Below, piece after piece: positions 18,338 through 27,900 of a stretch of 64,000 nt of DNA. The notes under the pieces are model-generated. The model had not been told where the DNA came from. It searched no databases and was given only the letters and a program-made list of their open reading frames with translations. Origin of the DNA: Psychrobacter sp. 1044. GTDB lineage: Bacteria; Pseudomonadota; Gammaproteobacteria; Pseudomonadales; Moraxellaceae. Made by a program: the position numbers and the translations under genes. The stretch covers positions 1-64,000 of the forward strand of contig NZ_CAJHAZ010000002.1 of assembly GCF_904846525.1 (NCBI RefSeq), written 5' to 3'. Position 1 is the stretch's first letter; each line of letters starts with the position of its first letter.

Positions 18338-18631
18338 CTAGCAGCAACCTACATGGTCAAAAGGGCATCTATCCATGCCCATACGTGTATGCCATTCATG
18401 GAAGTTTTCTAAAAACAAAGGCTGCAATTCTAGCGTATAAAAGCTGGCTGGATTATCGATACCTAAGCTTTCCGCAAACATGAGTAGCATAAAAAAATCT
18501 TCCTCATCACGCGCAGCGCGTGCCATCGTTTGACGATAAGGCGCATGATAAAACTCGTTTAACCCAGCCGCAAACCGTTGCCACCATGGCGCAATATTTT
18601 TTATAGATTTTGTTATATCTGCCTTTTCCAT
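18338..18631 (-). CDS. Cory-CC-star-type small protein, ArsA partner
   Basis: A 97-residue soluble protein rich in aromatic and His residues, ending RCPFDHVGCC-stop: Cys89, His93 and the terminal Cys96-Cys97. Small proteins ending in two cysteines and encoded next to ArsA-like ATPases have been named cory-CC-star proteins; this one fits by its length, its ending and its neighbour. The terminal thiol pair plus His and Cys89 would suit metal or metalloid binding or a redox hand-off, which is inference. It begins the two-gene minus-strand operon with the ATPase, downstream of the cstA terminator. Confidence 0.75.
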   Translation of the reverse strand: MEKADITKSIKNIAPWWQRFAAGLNEFYHAPYRQTMARAARDEEDFFMLLMFAESLGIDNPASFYTLELQPLFLENFHEWHTRMGMDRCPFDHVGCC

Positions 18632-18681
18632 AATGACCCTTATTTTGCGTATATTTATTATCTATCATGCCTATATGAGAC

Positions 18682-18713
18682 AAAAAACGCCAGCAATTGC
18701 TGCTAGCGTTTTA
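18682..18713 (-). terminator. Bidirectional-type terminator after cstA
   Basis: ACGCCAGCA (18687-18695) pairs with TGCTAGCGT (18701-18709), one mismatch, loop of five bases. Six A's precede it and TTTT follows, so on the minus strand it is a hairpin plus T6, 35 bases after the cstA stop. It insulates the CC-star/ArsA pair from cstA. Confidence 0.8.
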
Positions 18714-18743
18714 TCTGACATTTCATTAATTATTTAAGAGGGT

Positions 18744-20423
18744 TTAGAGATTACTTTTGCCTCTGTGTATCGACCATTCTTTACGGAGTACTGATAAACT
18801 CTCAAACGTTACTAAGATTGTGGCTATCAAGATAATGATATCCATAATAATAAGTAACCAGTTACCGTCATTGAAAAAGGTTTTTAGCTGAATCAATAAC
18901 GCAAAAACCGTCATGACCAGTAAGAATGACAATGGCCCCAAGGTATACCACACAGGTCTGCCTTTACGTAACAAGATAACAGTGACAATCATCAAGGTTA
19001 ATGCAGCCATTAGCTGATTCGTCGTGCCAAATAACGGCCAAATAATCATACCGCCAGCACCATCGATGCCACCAGCACCAAAGGCTAATAACAAACAGCT
19101 ACCAACGGCAAGCAATGTTGCCACCACACTTTTATTTAAAACTGGCAGTTTATAAATTTCACCAAACTCTTGGAAAATATAACGTTGCAGACGTACCCCA
19201 GTATCCATCGTAGTACCAGCGAACAATGCTGCCATTACCGTCAGCATCGTCTGTGATAAAACCATATCAATACCGACGCCTGCATTCAGTATGGTTGCAC
19301 CGCCATCAATAAAGGCACCAATAGAGCCGTCACCAAATTTTTGATAAACCGCTTGCCAGTCGCCAAGGGTTGCAAAGCCCGCCGTTGCCGCGAGTATTGC
19401 ACCCAGTGCCAGCATCCCCTCACCCATGGCACCGAAGTAACCAACGAATCGTACATCTTCTTCTTTATCAATCTGTTTGGATGTTGTACCCGTTGCCACC
19501 AATCCATGAAAGCCTGAAATTGCACCACAAGCAATGGTCACAAACAATAAAGGCACCATAGATGGTGTGCCGATTGGCAATGCCGTGTTTATCGCTGGCG
19601 CGACAATATTCGGCGTAGCGATAAAGATGGCAGCGTATAACAAAATTAGACCGACAAATAACTGTAAGCCATTGATGTAATCGCGCGGCTGCAAGAGCAT
19701 CCAAACCGGTAATAAAGAAGCGATTGCCGCATAAGCAAACAAGATAATAATCCAAACAGCATTGTCAGGTAAGCCTAAGAATGTTTCAGGTAATACGACA
19801 GGGAACATAGGACCAAGATAAATAAGCCCATATAAAGCCGTGACCCCAATGATTGATACCCAAACCAGATTCATCTTATAGCGATAAATACACTGACCGA
19901 TAATAAAGGCGACTATCAAAGCCCCCCAAACAGGTAGCACAGCGGACGGGGTTTTTATCATCATATTAGCAATAGCGACACCAAATACCGCATTTACCAT
20001 GAGTAATAATAAGAAGATAACGATCATCATCAAGCTACGTACACGTGTACCCATGACGGTACCAGCAATCGAACCAATCGACTGACCTCGATTACGCATA
20101 CTAGCCCAAATGGCTGACATATCGTGGACACCTGCCATAAAAATCGTGCCCAATACTACCCAAATGATAGCAGGTACCCAGCCCCAAATAACCGCAATGG
20201 CAGGACCAATAATCGGAGCTGCCCCTGCGACTGAAGTAAAATGATGTCCCCATAGCACGTATTTATTGGTAGGGATATAATCCACCCCATCTTTCATAGT
20301 ATGCGCTGGCGTGGGGATACTGTTATCCAATGCCAAGATTTTAGTAGCGATAAATTTTGAGTAAAACAGATAACCGCAAAGCATCGCGGCAACAGCAAAC
20401 ACTAGCACGATTGCACTATTCAT
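18744..20423 (-). CDS. cstA: CstA-family carbon starvation transporter
   Basis: A 559-residue polytopic inner-membrane protein with some 14-16 hydrophobic segments. The N-terminal DGVDYIPTNKYVLWGHHFTSVAGAAPIIGPAIAVIWGW is diagnostic of the CstA family, which imports peptides or pyruvate under carbon limitation; residues such as GVHDMSAIWAS are also conserved. It is shorter than the ~700-residue E. coli CstA/BtsT proteins and resembles the short form found in other bacteria. AAGGAG is well placed before ATG at 20423. A terminator follows at 18709-18687. The upstream region shares a divergent spacer with an unknown gene. Confidence 0.9.
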   Translation of the reverse strand: MNSAIVLVFAVAAMLCGYLFYSKFIATKILALDNSIPTPAHTMKDGVDYIPTNKYVLWGHHFTSVAGAAPIIGPAIAVIWGWVPAIIWVVLGTIFMAGVHDMSAIWASMRNRGQSIGSIAGTVMGTRVRSLMMIVIFLLLLMVNAVFGVAIANMMIKTPSAVLPVWGALIVAFIIGQCIYRYKMNLVWVSIIGVTALYGLIYLGPMFPVVLPETFLGLPDNAVWIIILFAYAAIASLLPVWMLLQPRDYINGLQLFVGLILLYAAIFIATPNIVAPAINTALPIGTPSMVPLLFVTIACGAISGFHGLVATGTTSKQIDKEEDVRFVGYFGAMGEGMLALGAILAATAGFATLGDWQAVYQKFGDGSIGAFIDGGATILNAGVGIDMVLSQTMLTVMAALFAGTTMDTGVRLQRYIFQEFGEIYKLPVLNKSVVATLLAVGSCLLLAFGAGGIDGAGGMIIWPLFGTTNQLMAALTLMIVTVILLRKGRPVWYTLGPLSFLLVMTVFALLIQLKTFFNDGNWLLIIMDIIILIATILVTFESLSVLRKEWSIHRGKSNL

Positions 20424-20510
20424 CTTATCTCTCCTTAGACAAGTAATAGGTAGCCTTATAAGTTCAAGCTTTTTAATTTAGAATATAAAAAATATGTTAA
20501 ATTAGTCGGC

Positions 20511-20616
20511 GACTAGTGACTTAGCGCACCTGTCCAAAGGCTGTTTATAGAAGTACTGTGGTATCATCATCCATTAATAAGGCTTTGCATTCTATCGTTA
20601 GCACATGTCACTAGTC
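20511..20616. repeat. Widely spaced inverted repeat in cstA upstream region
   Basis: GACTAGTGAC at 20511-20520 and its exact reverse complement GTCACTAGTC at 20607-20616 lie 96 bases apart in the 296-base divergent spacer between cstA and the next gene. The arrangement could be two operator half-sites bridged by DNA looping or by separate dimers; no regulator is identified. Nothing else of note was seen in this spacer. Confidence 0.5.
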
Positions 20617-20719
20617 AGCATATGGTGAGTCTTTGACTGCAACCCATTTAGATACTAACTGATTTAACGACAAATGTAACGCTGGTTAAACATGAAAAAC
20701 AACAAATAAAGGAAGCACC

Positions 20720-21388
20720 ATGGCGCATTATTTTGGGTTTGTACCTTCAGATAAATTGAAAGCATTAATCATTGACGCTGAGCAAGTGATTGCCTCAAAT
20801 GAGGAGGTCGAATACTACCCATATCGTGATGCCCTGACGCATCAAACAGCACGTGATCTAATCGACAATTTGTTGATTGGATTGGTAGATATTATTCCAA
20901 ACCCTGAACGTCAAGCTTCAATGCGCAAAATTGTTGGCACAGTTGAAAAAGCAACAGATACACTGCTTAACATCTTACTCGGTAAAGAGAATAACGAAGA
21001 AGTGATGCCAAGCTTTCATTTCTTGAGAGATCGGGCGACGTTTATTGATAATGAAGGTGTAAAACGAGTGGGTTTCAAATTATCTGATGCAGATGCGCAA
21101 ACCATCGAAAAAGGCTTTGCTGCTATCACACCTGAGCAAGTAGATATGAAAGCCTTTAAAACAGCGCTTGAAACCATGAATGAAGAGACATTGACTCATT
21201 TTATCAGCCGCTATGCTGAAACGCTGAAACTTGGCATGATTAAACGCAAAGCTGTTCCAGTTGCCAAAGCCGCCATTGATAAAGGCATGAGTATGGCCTT
21301 AAATAAGTTGCTACCCGACCTACCGGATCGCTCTTTAAATCGTTTAGCAAACTATTACCGCCCTTTCATCGTAGAAAAGCCAGAATAA
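20720..21388 (+). CDS. Conserved-looking protein of unknown function
   Basis: A 222-residue, mainly helical soluble protein with no signal peptide or membrane segment. No family is recognised. Features seen: an N-terminal MAHYFGFVPSDKLKALI, a central acidic/aromatic region (FHFLRDRATFIDNEGVKRVGF) and a C-terminal basic helix pair ending in LPDRSLNRLANYYRPF. AAAGGAAG before ATG at 20720 is a good ribosome site, so it is probably expressed. It is divergent from cstA and 102 bases upstream of the hypoxanthine phosphoribosyltransferase gene. Confidence 0.7.
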   Translation: MAHYFGFVPSDKLKALIIDAEQVIASNEEVEYYPYRDALTHQTARDLIDNLLIGLVDIIPNPERQASMRKIVGTVEKATDTLLNILLGKENNEEVMPSFHFLRDRATFIDNEGVKRVGFKLSDADAQTIEKGFAAITPEQVDMKAFKTALETMNEETLTHFISRYAETLKLGMIKRKAVPVAKAAIDKGMSMALNKLLPDLPDRSLNRLANYYRPFIVEKPE

Positions 21389-21490
21389 ATGCCAGTATTT
21401 GATTAATTTTGTCTCAAAAGACAGATGGTATTGGGCAAATTCACTAAAATTTGCTAAAATAAGCGGCACTTTTTACCGAAGGCGCACCCG

Positions 21491-22054
21491 ATGACCCAAA
21501 TCAGCAACCAAGAAATTGAAAAAACATTACGCAACTCAGAGTGCCTTATCAGTAGCATCGAAGTAGCCGCTGCTTATGAGCGCCTTGCCGCCCAACTCAA
21601 CCTACATTATGCTGGTTTAAATCCAATCGTTATGGTTGTTATGAATGGTGGACTTATTCCAGCTGGTCAACTATTGACTCATTTGACGTTCTATCATCGC
21701 ATGCATTATATTCATGCATCACGCTATCGTGATAATGCAGGCACCAATGAGCTAGATTGGAAATTCAAACCTGATGTTAGTATCGAAGGTGAGCATGTAT
21801 TGCTGATTGACGATATTTTTGATGAAGGTATCACGCTAAAAACAGTTGTCGAAGAATTAAGTAAAGAAAAACCTTTATCACTTGAATGTTGTGTGTTGCT
21901 TAATAAAGAGCATGATCGTAAAGTTGAAGATTTTGATGTTGATTTTGTCGGTATCAATGTTGCAGATCGTTATGTCTATGGCTGTGGTATGGATTTCCAT
22001 GGTTACTTGCGTCATCTGCCTGGCATCTATGCCATCAAAGAAGACAAAGTTTAA
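21491..22054 (+). CDS. hpt: Hypoxanthine(-guanine) phosphoribosyltransferase
   Basis: Purine-salvage enzyme that transfers a phosphoribosyl group from PRPP to hypoxanthine or guanine. The 187-residue type I phosphoribosyltransferase carries the PRPP motif VLLIDDIFDEGITL at 103-116, the MNGGLIPAG loop at 51-59 and a C-terminal hood with VADRYVYGCGMDFHGYLRHLPGIYAI. Base specificity is inferred from overall family resemblance. A clear intrinsic terminator follows, so transcription is monocistronic or shared only with the upstream unknown gene. Confidence 0.88.
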   Translation: MTQISNQEIEKTLRNSECLISSIEVAAAYERLAAQLNLHYAGLNPIVMVVMNGGLIPAGQLLTHLTFYHRMHYIHASRYRDNAGTNELDWKFKPDVSIEGEHVLLIDDIFDEGITLKTVVEELSKEKPLSLECCVLLNKEHDRKVEDFDVDFVGINVADRYVYGCGMDFHGYLRHLPGIYAIKEDKV

Positions 22055-22071
22055 GTTCTACATTTGAGTTC

Positions 22072-22102
22072 AAAAAAAGCATCCGATTTGGATGCTTTTT
22101 TA
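22072..22102. terminator. Bidirectional rho-independent terminator
   Basis: AAAAAAGCATCC and GGATGCTTTTTT form a perfect 12-base stem with a five-base loop, with A- and T-tracts on either side. It serves hpt on the plus strand and the convergent MepB-like gene on the minus strand. Confidence 0.93.
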
Positions 22103-22134
22103 TTGCTTAGATTTTGCACTTACTGTTAATTTTG

Positions 22135-22653
22135 CTACTCATACAATGCCCGTATTTTTTCTGTAGGCAGTATTTTTGTACCAGTCACCACGAAGAAATA
22201 ATCGAGTTGCCAATTCTGTGTCTTCTTAGCGGTATTACTGGTTGGCTTATCCCAGCTAGAATACACCCTGATACCCATCTTACCTTTTGTAAAATGAGAC
22301 TGAAGAATATTATGTCTAAGCAAGACATTTTTTGGAAAAACAAATTGCCCAAATGTATGGTTGTCTTTAAATGCGGTGATTACTAACAAGTCTGGTGACG
22401 AATCATATTGAAAAGATTGATTAATACCTTTGGAATCCTTTTCCCAAAAGGTAACGAACTGCCCTACTTTGGTAGGTGTTTGTTTAGCTACTCTGAATCT
22501 AACTGTTTTGACAGTCAGTCTGTTCATTAATTCAAATGTACCAGCAGCATATTCTAGATTTTGTTGTTCTTCTTGAGTTGAAGCAATAATCAATTGGTTG
22601 GGCTTATAAATAATTTCATTAATATGCTCTAGCACAGTATCAAAGGTATACAA
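22135..22653 (-). CDS. MepB-like family protein
   Basis: A 172-residue soluble protein resembling the MepB family of unknown function: the blocks YAAGTFEL, RVAKQTPTKVGQFVTFWEK, FGQFVFPKNVLLRHNILQS, GKMGIRVYSSWDKP and a C-terminal QLDYFF are in the family order. The start is a TTG at 22653, since no ATG exists near the N-terminus and AAGAGGA is well spaced in front of it. It follows recD by 37 bases on the same strand and may be the last gene of the recCBD transcript, ending at the bidirectional terminator. Confidence 0.75.
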   Translation of the reverse strand: MYTFDTVLEHINEIIYKPNQLIIASTQEEQQNLEYAAGTFELMNRLTVKTVRFRVAKQTPTKVGQFVTFWEKDSKGINQSFQYDSSPDLLVITAFKDNHTFGQFVFPKNVLLRHNILQSHFTKGKMGIRVYSSWDKPTSNTAKKTQNWQLDYFFVVTGTKILPTEKIRALYE

Positions 22654-22690
22654 CTCTAGTCCTCTTTTTATATTTTTTAGTATTTATCTA

Positions 22691-24904
22691 TTAACGCTGA
22701 GAAAACTGTAATGCCAAACCTGTGTGACGCTCAGTAGGTGTTTGAACAGCCTTTTCAAAAGCAGATTTTGTACTATATATGGTTACCTGTTTCTTAGCAC
22801 GGGTCACCGCCGTATAAATAAGCTCTTTGCTTAGCAATCTAGCATGACTATTATCAAAAGTAATGGCAACGTGCTCAAACTCAGATCCTTGCGATTTATG
22901 AATGGTCATCGCATATGCGGTGGCAATCACCTCTTCGTTTAGCAGATTGACGGGAATCCCCTGTGTTTTATTCTCGAAAAACACTTCTAATCGACTTCTT
23001 TCATCCGATGTCTGTAAGCAAAAACCAATATCACCATTAAATAATCCTAACTCATAGTTATTTTGTAAAACCATCACAGGACGACCATGGAACCATGTGT
23101 TTTGACCCAGTGGTAGCTTTAGCTCAGTTAGGTGCCATTGAGTGAGATAGTTATTAATGTAGTGATCGCCCCATTCACCATTATGACCAGCACTTAGAAT
23201 TCTGAACTCATTAAATGTTTCCATTAGTGATGTAATCGTATTTTTTACTGATTCTGGCATGGATTTTTTTATTGGAGTTTTTAGGAGTCTTTTAACTTTA
23301 TTTATATATTTAATATATTTTAGCGATATTTTTGAAATAATTTTTTTATTACTTAGGCTATTTTTTGTCTTATTATCTTTAAACTCATTTGTTTGCAGCG
23401 TATTTACATATTGAAAATTCAAGGCTTCATCCTGCCTTAACAGCTGCCAGATGGCTTGAGTATCTACCTCTGCCTGATTAATTTGGTAGGCAAGTTTGCC
23501 AATACCTGATTCTGCGCTAAATCTGCGGCTTTCGGTTAACTCTGCATGAATGGGTTGTAACAGTGGAATACGGCACAAGTCCGCCAACACTGCTCCTGCA
23601 TCTACCGCTGCTAGCTGGTTTGCATCGCCCAATAGTATCAGCCTTGCACCTGGTTTTACTGCACTTACGAGATAATTAGCCAACTCGACCCCAAGCATCG
23701 ACGCCTCATCAACGATGATGATATCTTCACCAAGTGGATTGTTAGTATCGTAGCGTGGTCTACCCGTCCGACCAATACCTAACAAGCGATGGATGGTTTT
23801 AGCTTCTTGTAACTGTAGATCAATATCTGCTGTATCGAGAGCAGCTTGTAAAGATTCTTGCATGCGCTGGGCAGCCTTACCAGTCGGTGCTGCCAATGCC
23901 AGACTGGCACTGTCCGTACTGAATCTAATATTTTCAGCCCCGTATCCCCCACTCTCTGTCGCTTGTTGCAGCGCGATGACTAACTGAGCAACGGTATAGG
24001 TTTTACCTGTGCCTGGGCCACCAGTGATAATGCTAAATGCATTATTATTAGCCACATTAATAGCTGCTATCTGCTGATCGTTTAAATTTTTGGGTATTGA
24101 TATATTTAGAGGGGTTATCTGTTGATTTAAAATAGTATTAATGTGCTGTGCTAAGTTAAATTCTGCTTGCCATGCACGATGTAGCCAAAAAGTTAGTAAT
24201 ACTGCTGAACCTTCTGTGTTTTTGCTGTTAACTTGTTTATAAATAATAGGTTGATTTTTTTTGCTTAGGCTATTTACTTTATCGTTATTATTAATGCTAC
24301 TATTAACCTCAGCAAACAAATCATGTTCGTTAACTAGGCGTATAAAAAAACTTAAGTCCGTATTTTTCAATAATTGGTATAGCGTAGCAATCATGTCAAA
24401 ACGCTTGGTTAGCACCTCTTTTTCATGGTTGCTAAGCGCCAATTGCATCCACAGGTGATCTCTCTTATCAAATAGCGTGTCTAGCAATACGAATAGCGAC
24501 CTTTCAGTTATAGAATCATCTTCTGATTGCGTATTTATTTGGGTATTTATCAGCGCAAAGATTGGCATTGCTAGCATCTCTAATAACTGTTGCTGCCAAG
24601 CATATAGCGTAACTGCCTCATCATTGATTTGACCTTGCAATGCTTCTTCATGCTCAGAGGCCTCAATAGTTAATACGGTATGCCCCTCTTCCAAATGAGT
24701 CGCTAACATAACGAATAGAGCGGTGAATAAATTACTTTCTTCTGTTTTATCGATTTGCTTACTATCAGTATTAGCTTTTGCCTCTGTTGCGTTATAAGCT
24801 AAATACGTTTGCTCGCGGCGTAGCAAGATATAATCACTGATGTTACTAGCCCAGCTTTGTTGTAGCCCAATTACTGCCTTGCTCTCTTTTTTATTATTAC
24901 TCAT
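22691..24904 (-). CDS. recD: Exodeoxyribonuclease V alpha subunit RecD
   Basis: 5'-3' SF1 helicase subunit of RecBCD, which processes double-strand breaks. The 737-residue protein has Walker A GGPGTGKT at 295-302, Walker B IIVDEASMLG, the motif III-like LLGDANQL and the C-terminal TIHKSQGSEF plus AVTRAKKQV motifs. It is longer than E. coli RecD (608); the excess includes a Lys/Asn/Ile-rich, very AT-rich insert at about 505-560 and Ser/Asn inserts near 200-230. It is the third gene of recC-recB-recD, 74 bases after recB. The helicase motifs are intact. Confidence 0.94.
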   Translation of the reverse strand: MSNNKKESKAVIGLQQSWASNISDYILLRREQTYLAYNATEAKANTDSKQIDKTEESNLFTALFVMLATHLEEGHTVLTIEASEHEEALQGQINDEAVTLYAWQQQLLEMLAMPIFALINTQINTQSEDDSITERSLFVLLDTLFDKRDHLWMQLALSNHEKEVLTKRFDMIATLYQLLKNTDLSFFIRLVNEHDLFAEVNSSINNNDKVNSLSKKNQPIIYKQVNSKNTEGSAVLLTFWLHRAWQAEFNLAQHINTILNQQITPLNISIPKNLNDQQIAAINVANNNAFSIITGGPGTGKTYTVAQLVIALQQATESGGYGAENIRFSTDSASLALAAPTGKAAQRMQESLQAALDTADIDLQLQEAKTIHRLLGIGRTGRPRYDTNNPLGEDIIIVDEASMLGVELANYLVSAVKPGARLILLGDANQLAAVDAGAVLADLCRIPLLQPIHAELTESRRFSAESGIGKLAYQINQAEVDTQAIWQLLRQDEALNFQYVNTLQTNEFKDNKTKNSLSNKKIISKISLKYIKYINKVKRLLKTPIKKSMPESVKNTITSLMETFNEFRILSAGHNGEWGDHYINNYLTQWHLTELKLPLGQNTWFHGRPVMVLQNNYELGLFNGDIGFCLQTSDERSRLEVFFENKTQGIPVNLLNEEVIATAYAMTIHKSQGSEFEHVAITFDNSHARLLSKELIYTAVTRAKKQVTIYSTKSAFEKAVQTPTERHTGLALQFSQR

Positions 24905-24978
24905 AGTATGCTTGTCTCTATGTTGAAATAGTTAATCGATATCATGTCTTTTAGCATTTAATCATTACTTATAGCCTA

Positions 24979-27900
24979 CTAATCGGGCATGCCAAACAAC
25001 GCATCCAAACCTTTAATAAAATCGATTGGAATATCCCATGTCACTAATCCATAGCGGTCGTTATGCATTGAGTGGCTATTATCAGCCTCTTTAACATCTT
25101 GTGATAGATCATCAGCTATTTGAGAATTGGGATCGTACACACCTCGTAAAAAAACATACTCCACAGCGCCTAAATACTTATCTTCATTGCCTGCATAATC
25201 ATGAATTCTCATTGAAAGGAATCGATGTAACGCTACTTGATAAATCGCTGCTTGTAGCCAGTACCCTGCCTTGGACATTGCTTGCTTAAGTGTATTTTCA
25301 TTATAATCACTTAGGCTATTTCCTAGAAAGTTGCTTTTATAATCGACAACGTAATACTTGCCTGCATGTTCGTACACTAAGTCAATTTCGCCGCGTAAAT
25401 AACGATACAAATGTGCTTTATTTTGCGGAATAAGAGTGACGTGTTTGTCCATCTCATTAGGGAGATACTGTTGGAAGAGTTTACTGATATCCTGTGCTTT
25501 AAAGTTCTCTGACAACCCCATATTGAACTCTAACTCAGAAAATCGCTGACCTGCATCAATAGAGCGCAACGGCTGCTTGGAGGCCAATAGCGGCGCATCT
25601 AGTACCTCTTCAATCCAAGCAATTAATGCCTCATGCTTGGTAGCATCTATTGAAGCAAGATCAAGTGAACTAGTATTAAATGAACCGTCATCGCCTTGCT
25701 CTTGTTTCTTCGCTTCTGATCGACGGCCTTGCTGCTCAGCACTGCTATATGCCAGTGGCAATTGATAGCTACTGATGGCTCTATCGATAACATGAGACCA
25801 CTGCGCTTTATTGTTGAAATCAATTTTTTCAAATATCTCATGTAAAAACGTACCCGCATTAGCACCTTTTACAAAGGTAAAGCGGATATCATCTTCTGAC
25901 TTGAGGCTTAGGTCACTGTCTTGTTCGAGAGACTCTTTGCTATTAAGTGAATGGAGATCTGAAACTGAAGACTCTGTCATATCGATGTCTATCGCATCAT
26001 CAATACGCTCATCGACTATCGCCATTGTTTGTGTAGATTCATCGAGCTGACGAGCCAAAGCGGTAAAGCTGGTCTTAGCCCAGCCATAAAAATAATTGGT
26101 CTTCATGACCTCTGAAAAAAGCGCGTATTCAATAGTCTCTGTGGCAGGCTTATGAGCATTTGACTCGGTTGCGGCTAGCTGAACATTGTCATTTACGCCT
26201 GCTGATTTAGCATCGTTGCTTGCGTAATTCTTGTCGTAGAACTCATTAACTTTATGCCCTCTGAGCATACCTATCGTACCTTTAAGTCTATCTGGTAGTT
26301 CAAACTTTGGTTCTGGCGATTCAAACCAATAAAACACTGGTTTTCGCTTCATATCTCTTGTGTCATTAGGGTCTCTCAGAACAACATAAAGCTGCTCACT
26401 GGCACGGGTAAAGGCCACGTAACCTAGTCGTCGCATCTCATCGAAATCTTCCCGCGTTTCGATATCGGTGTAGTAGTCGTCTGTGGTAGCAGAACCTTGT
26501 ATCGGTGAGAAGCGGCGTTGATTTCCTGTTGATTGACTATCTAGTGACTGCTGTACTAATGCTGAAGGTGCTTGATCTGCGTTATATAAATACAGGCCAT
26601 ACTTCTCATTGGTGCCTGACTTTCTACTGGCATCACCCATTCCCAGTACATAGACAATGGGAAACTCAAGCCCTTTGGACTTATGAATGGTCATCAGCTG
26701 CACACCAGATTCTGTAGGCAGTGGATATTGCTTAGCCCAATCACTATTGGGCGCTGCATCTATGTTTTGTCTAAACCAAGCCAGTAGCTCATGCTCGCCC
26801 ATACCTAAGCCATATTGCGCCAAAACATCCATCACATGACGCAAATCCATAATATGACGATCGCCTTCTGGATGAGCCGCTAGCGCTTGCCAAACGCCTT
26901 GCAGCTGTATAGGATTTTTATCTAATAAGTAATGCAATGCTGATAAGATACCAAAGTGCTGCCAACGCTGTGCACCCTCTTTTAGATAGGTAATAAAATC
27001 TTGATAACTTTTTTTATTATCAGTAACCTCATTAACTGAGGCATCCTTCGAATTAGAATTTTTTGAATGAGAGCTTGTTTTACTACTGCCCTCAGTAATT
27101 CCTGACTCATGGTCCGTCATCATGGCTTTGATGTTTTTAATACTTAAGCCATATAAATGACTGGTCAACACCCGATTAATCATGTCATGACGATACGGAT
27201 ATAGCATGGCACTCAGCAGCGCCGCCACATCTTCTGCCATGATGGTTTCAAAGATACTGACATCACTGGTAGTCAAGGTCGGTACATTAAGCTTAACCAA
27301 CTCATCCTCAACCCGCTTTAAGTCTTTTTTAGTACGTGCCAGCACACCGATATCACTAGGCTGAATAGGCTTGCCTTTTAAAGTCTGACCACTACTAAGC
27401 AAAGTCGCAATATGACGCGCCGTGATTTCATGCTCATCGTACTCAAGCTCTTTGTGTTTATCATAAGGCAGATGTAATACGCTCACTGGCTGGGCAGAGA
27501 GCACCTCAGTCACTAAAGTAGTGCTGTGAGCGTCTGGTTCATTAAACCAAGACAGCTCATATTCTGGTTTTGCCGCTTTGATATGCTGGTAATAAATACC
27601 TGCGCCTAATTGAGCTAATTTATTCTCACCAGTGGTTACATCAGCCATGCCGAACCAACAGTTTAGGGCATTAATCACGCCAGCATTTGAGCGTCGGTTA
27701 ATATCGAGCGTCCAAAGCGTGCTTTTATCAAATTGAGCTTTCATGTAGTTATAGTTGGCCACATCGCCACCACGAAACCCATAAATAGCTTGCTTTGGGT
27801 CACCAACCAATAATAAAAATTCATGGCTGGCTTTTTTAGTAGCTGACTGTTTATCATTATCAGCAACCTTGCCCTTTTTCTTTGGCAAATAGATGCTTTC

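Noticed and set aside
22114..22386. 90-codon plus-strand frame
   Set aside because: Antisense to the MepB-like gene and begins just behind a strong terminator.
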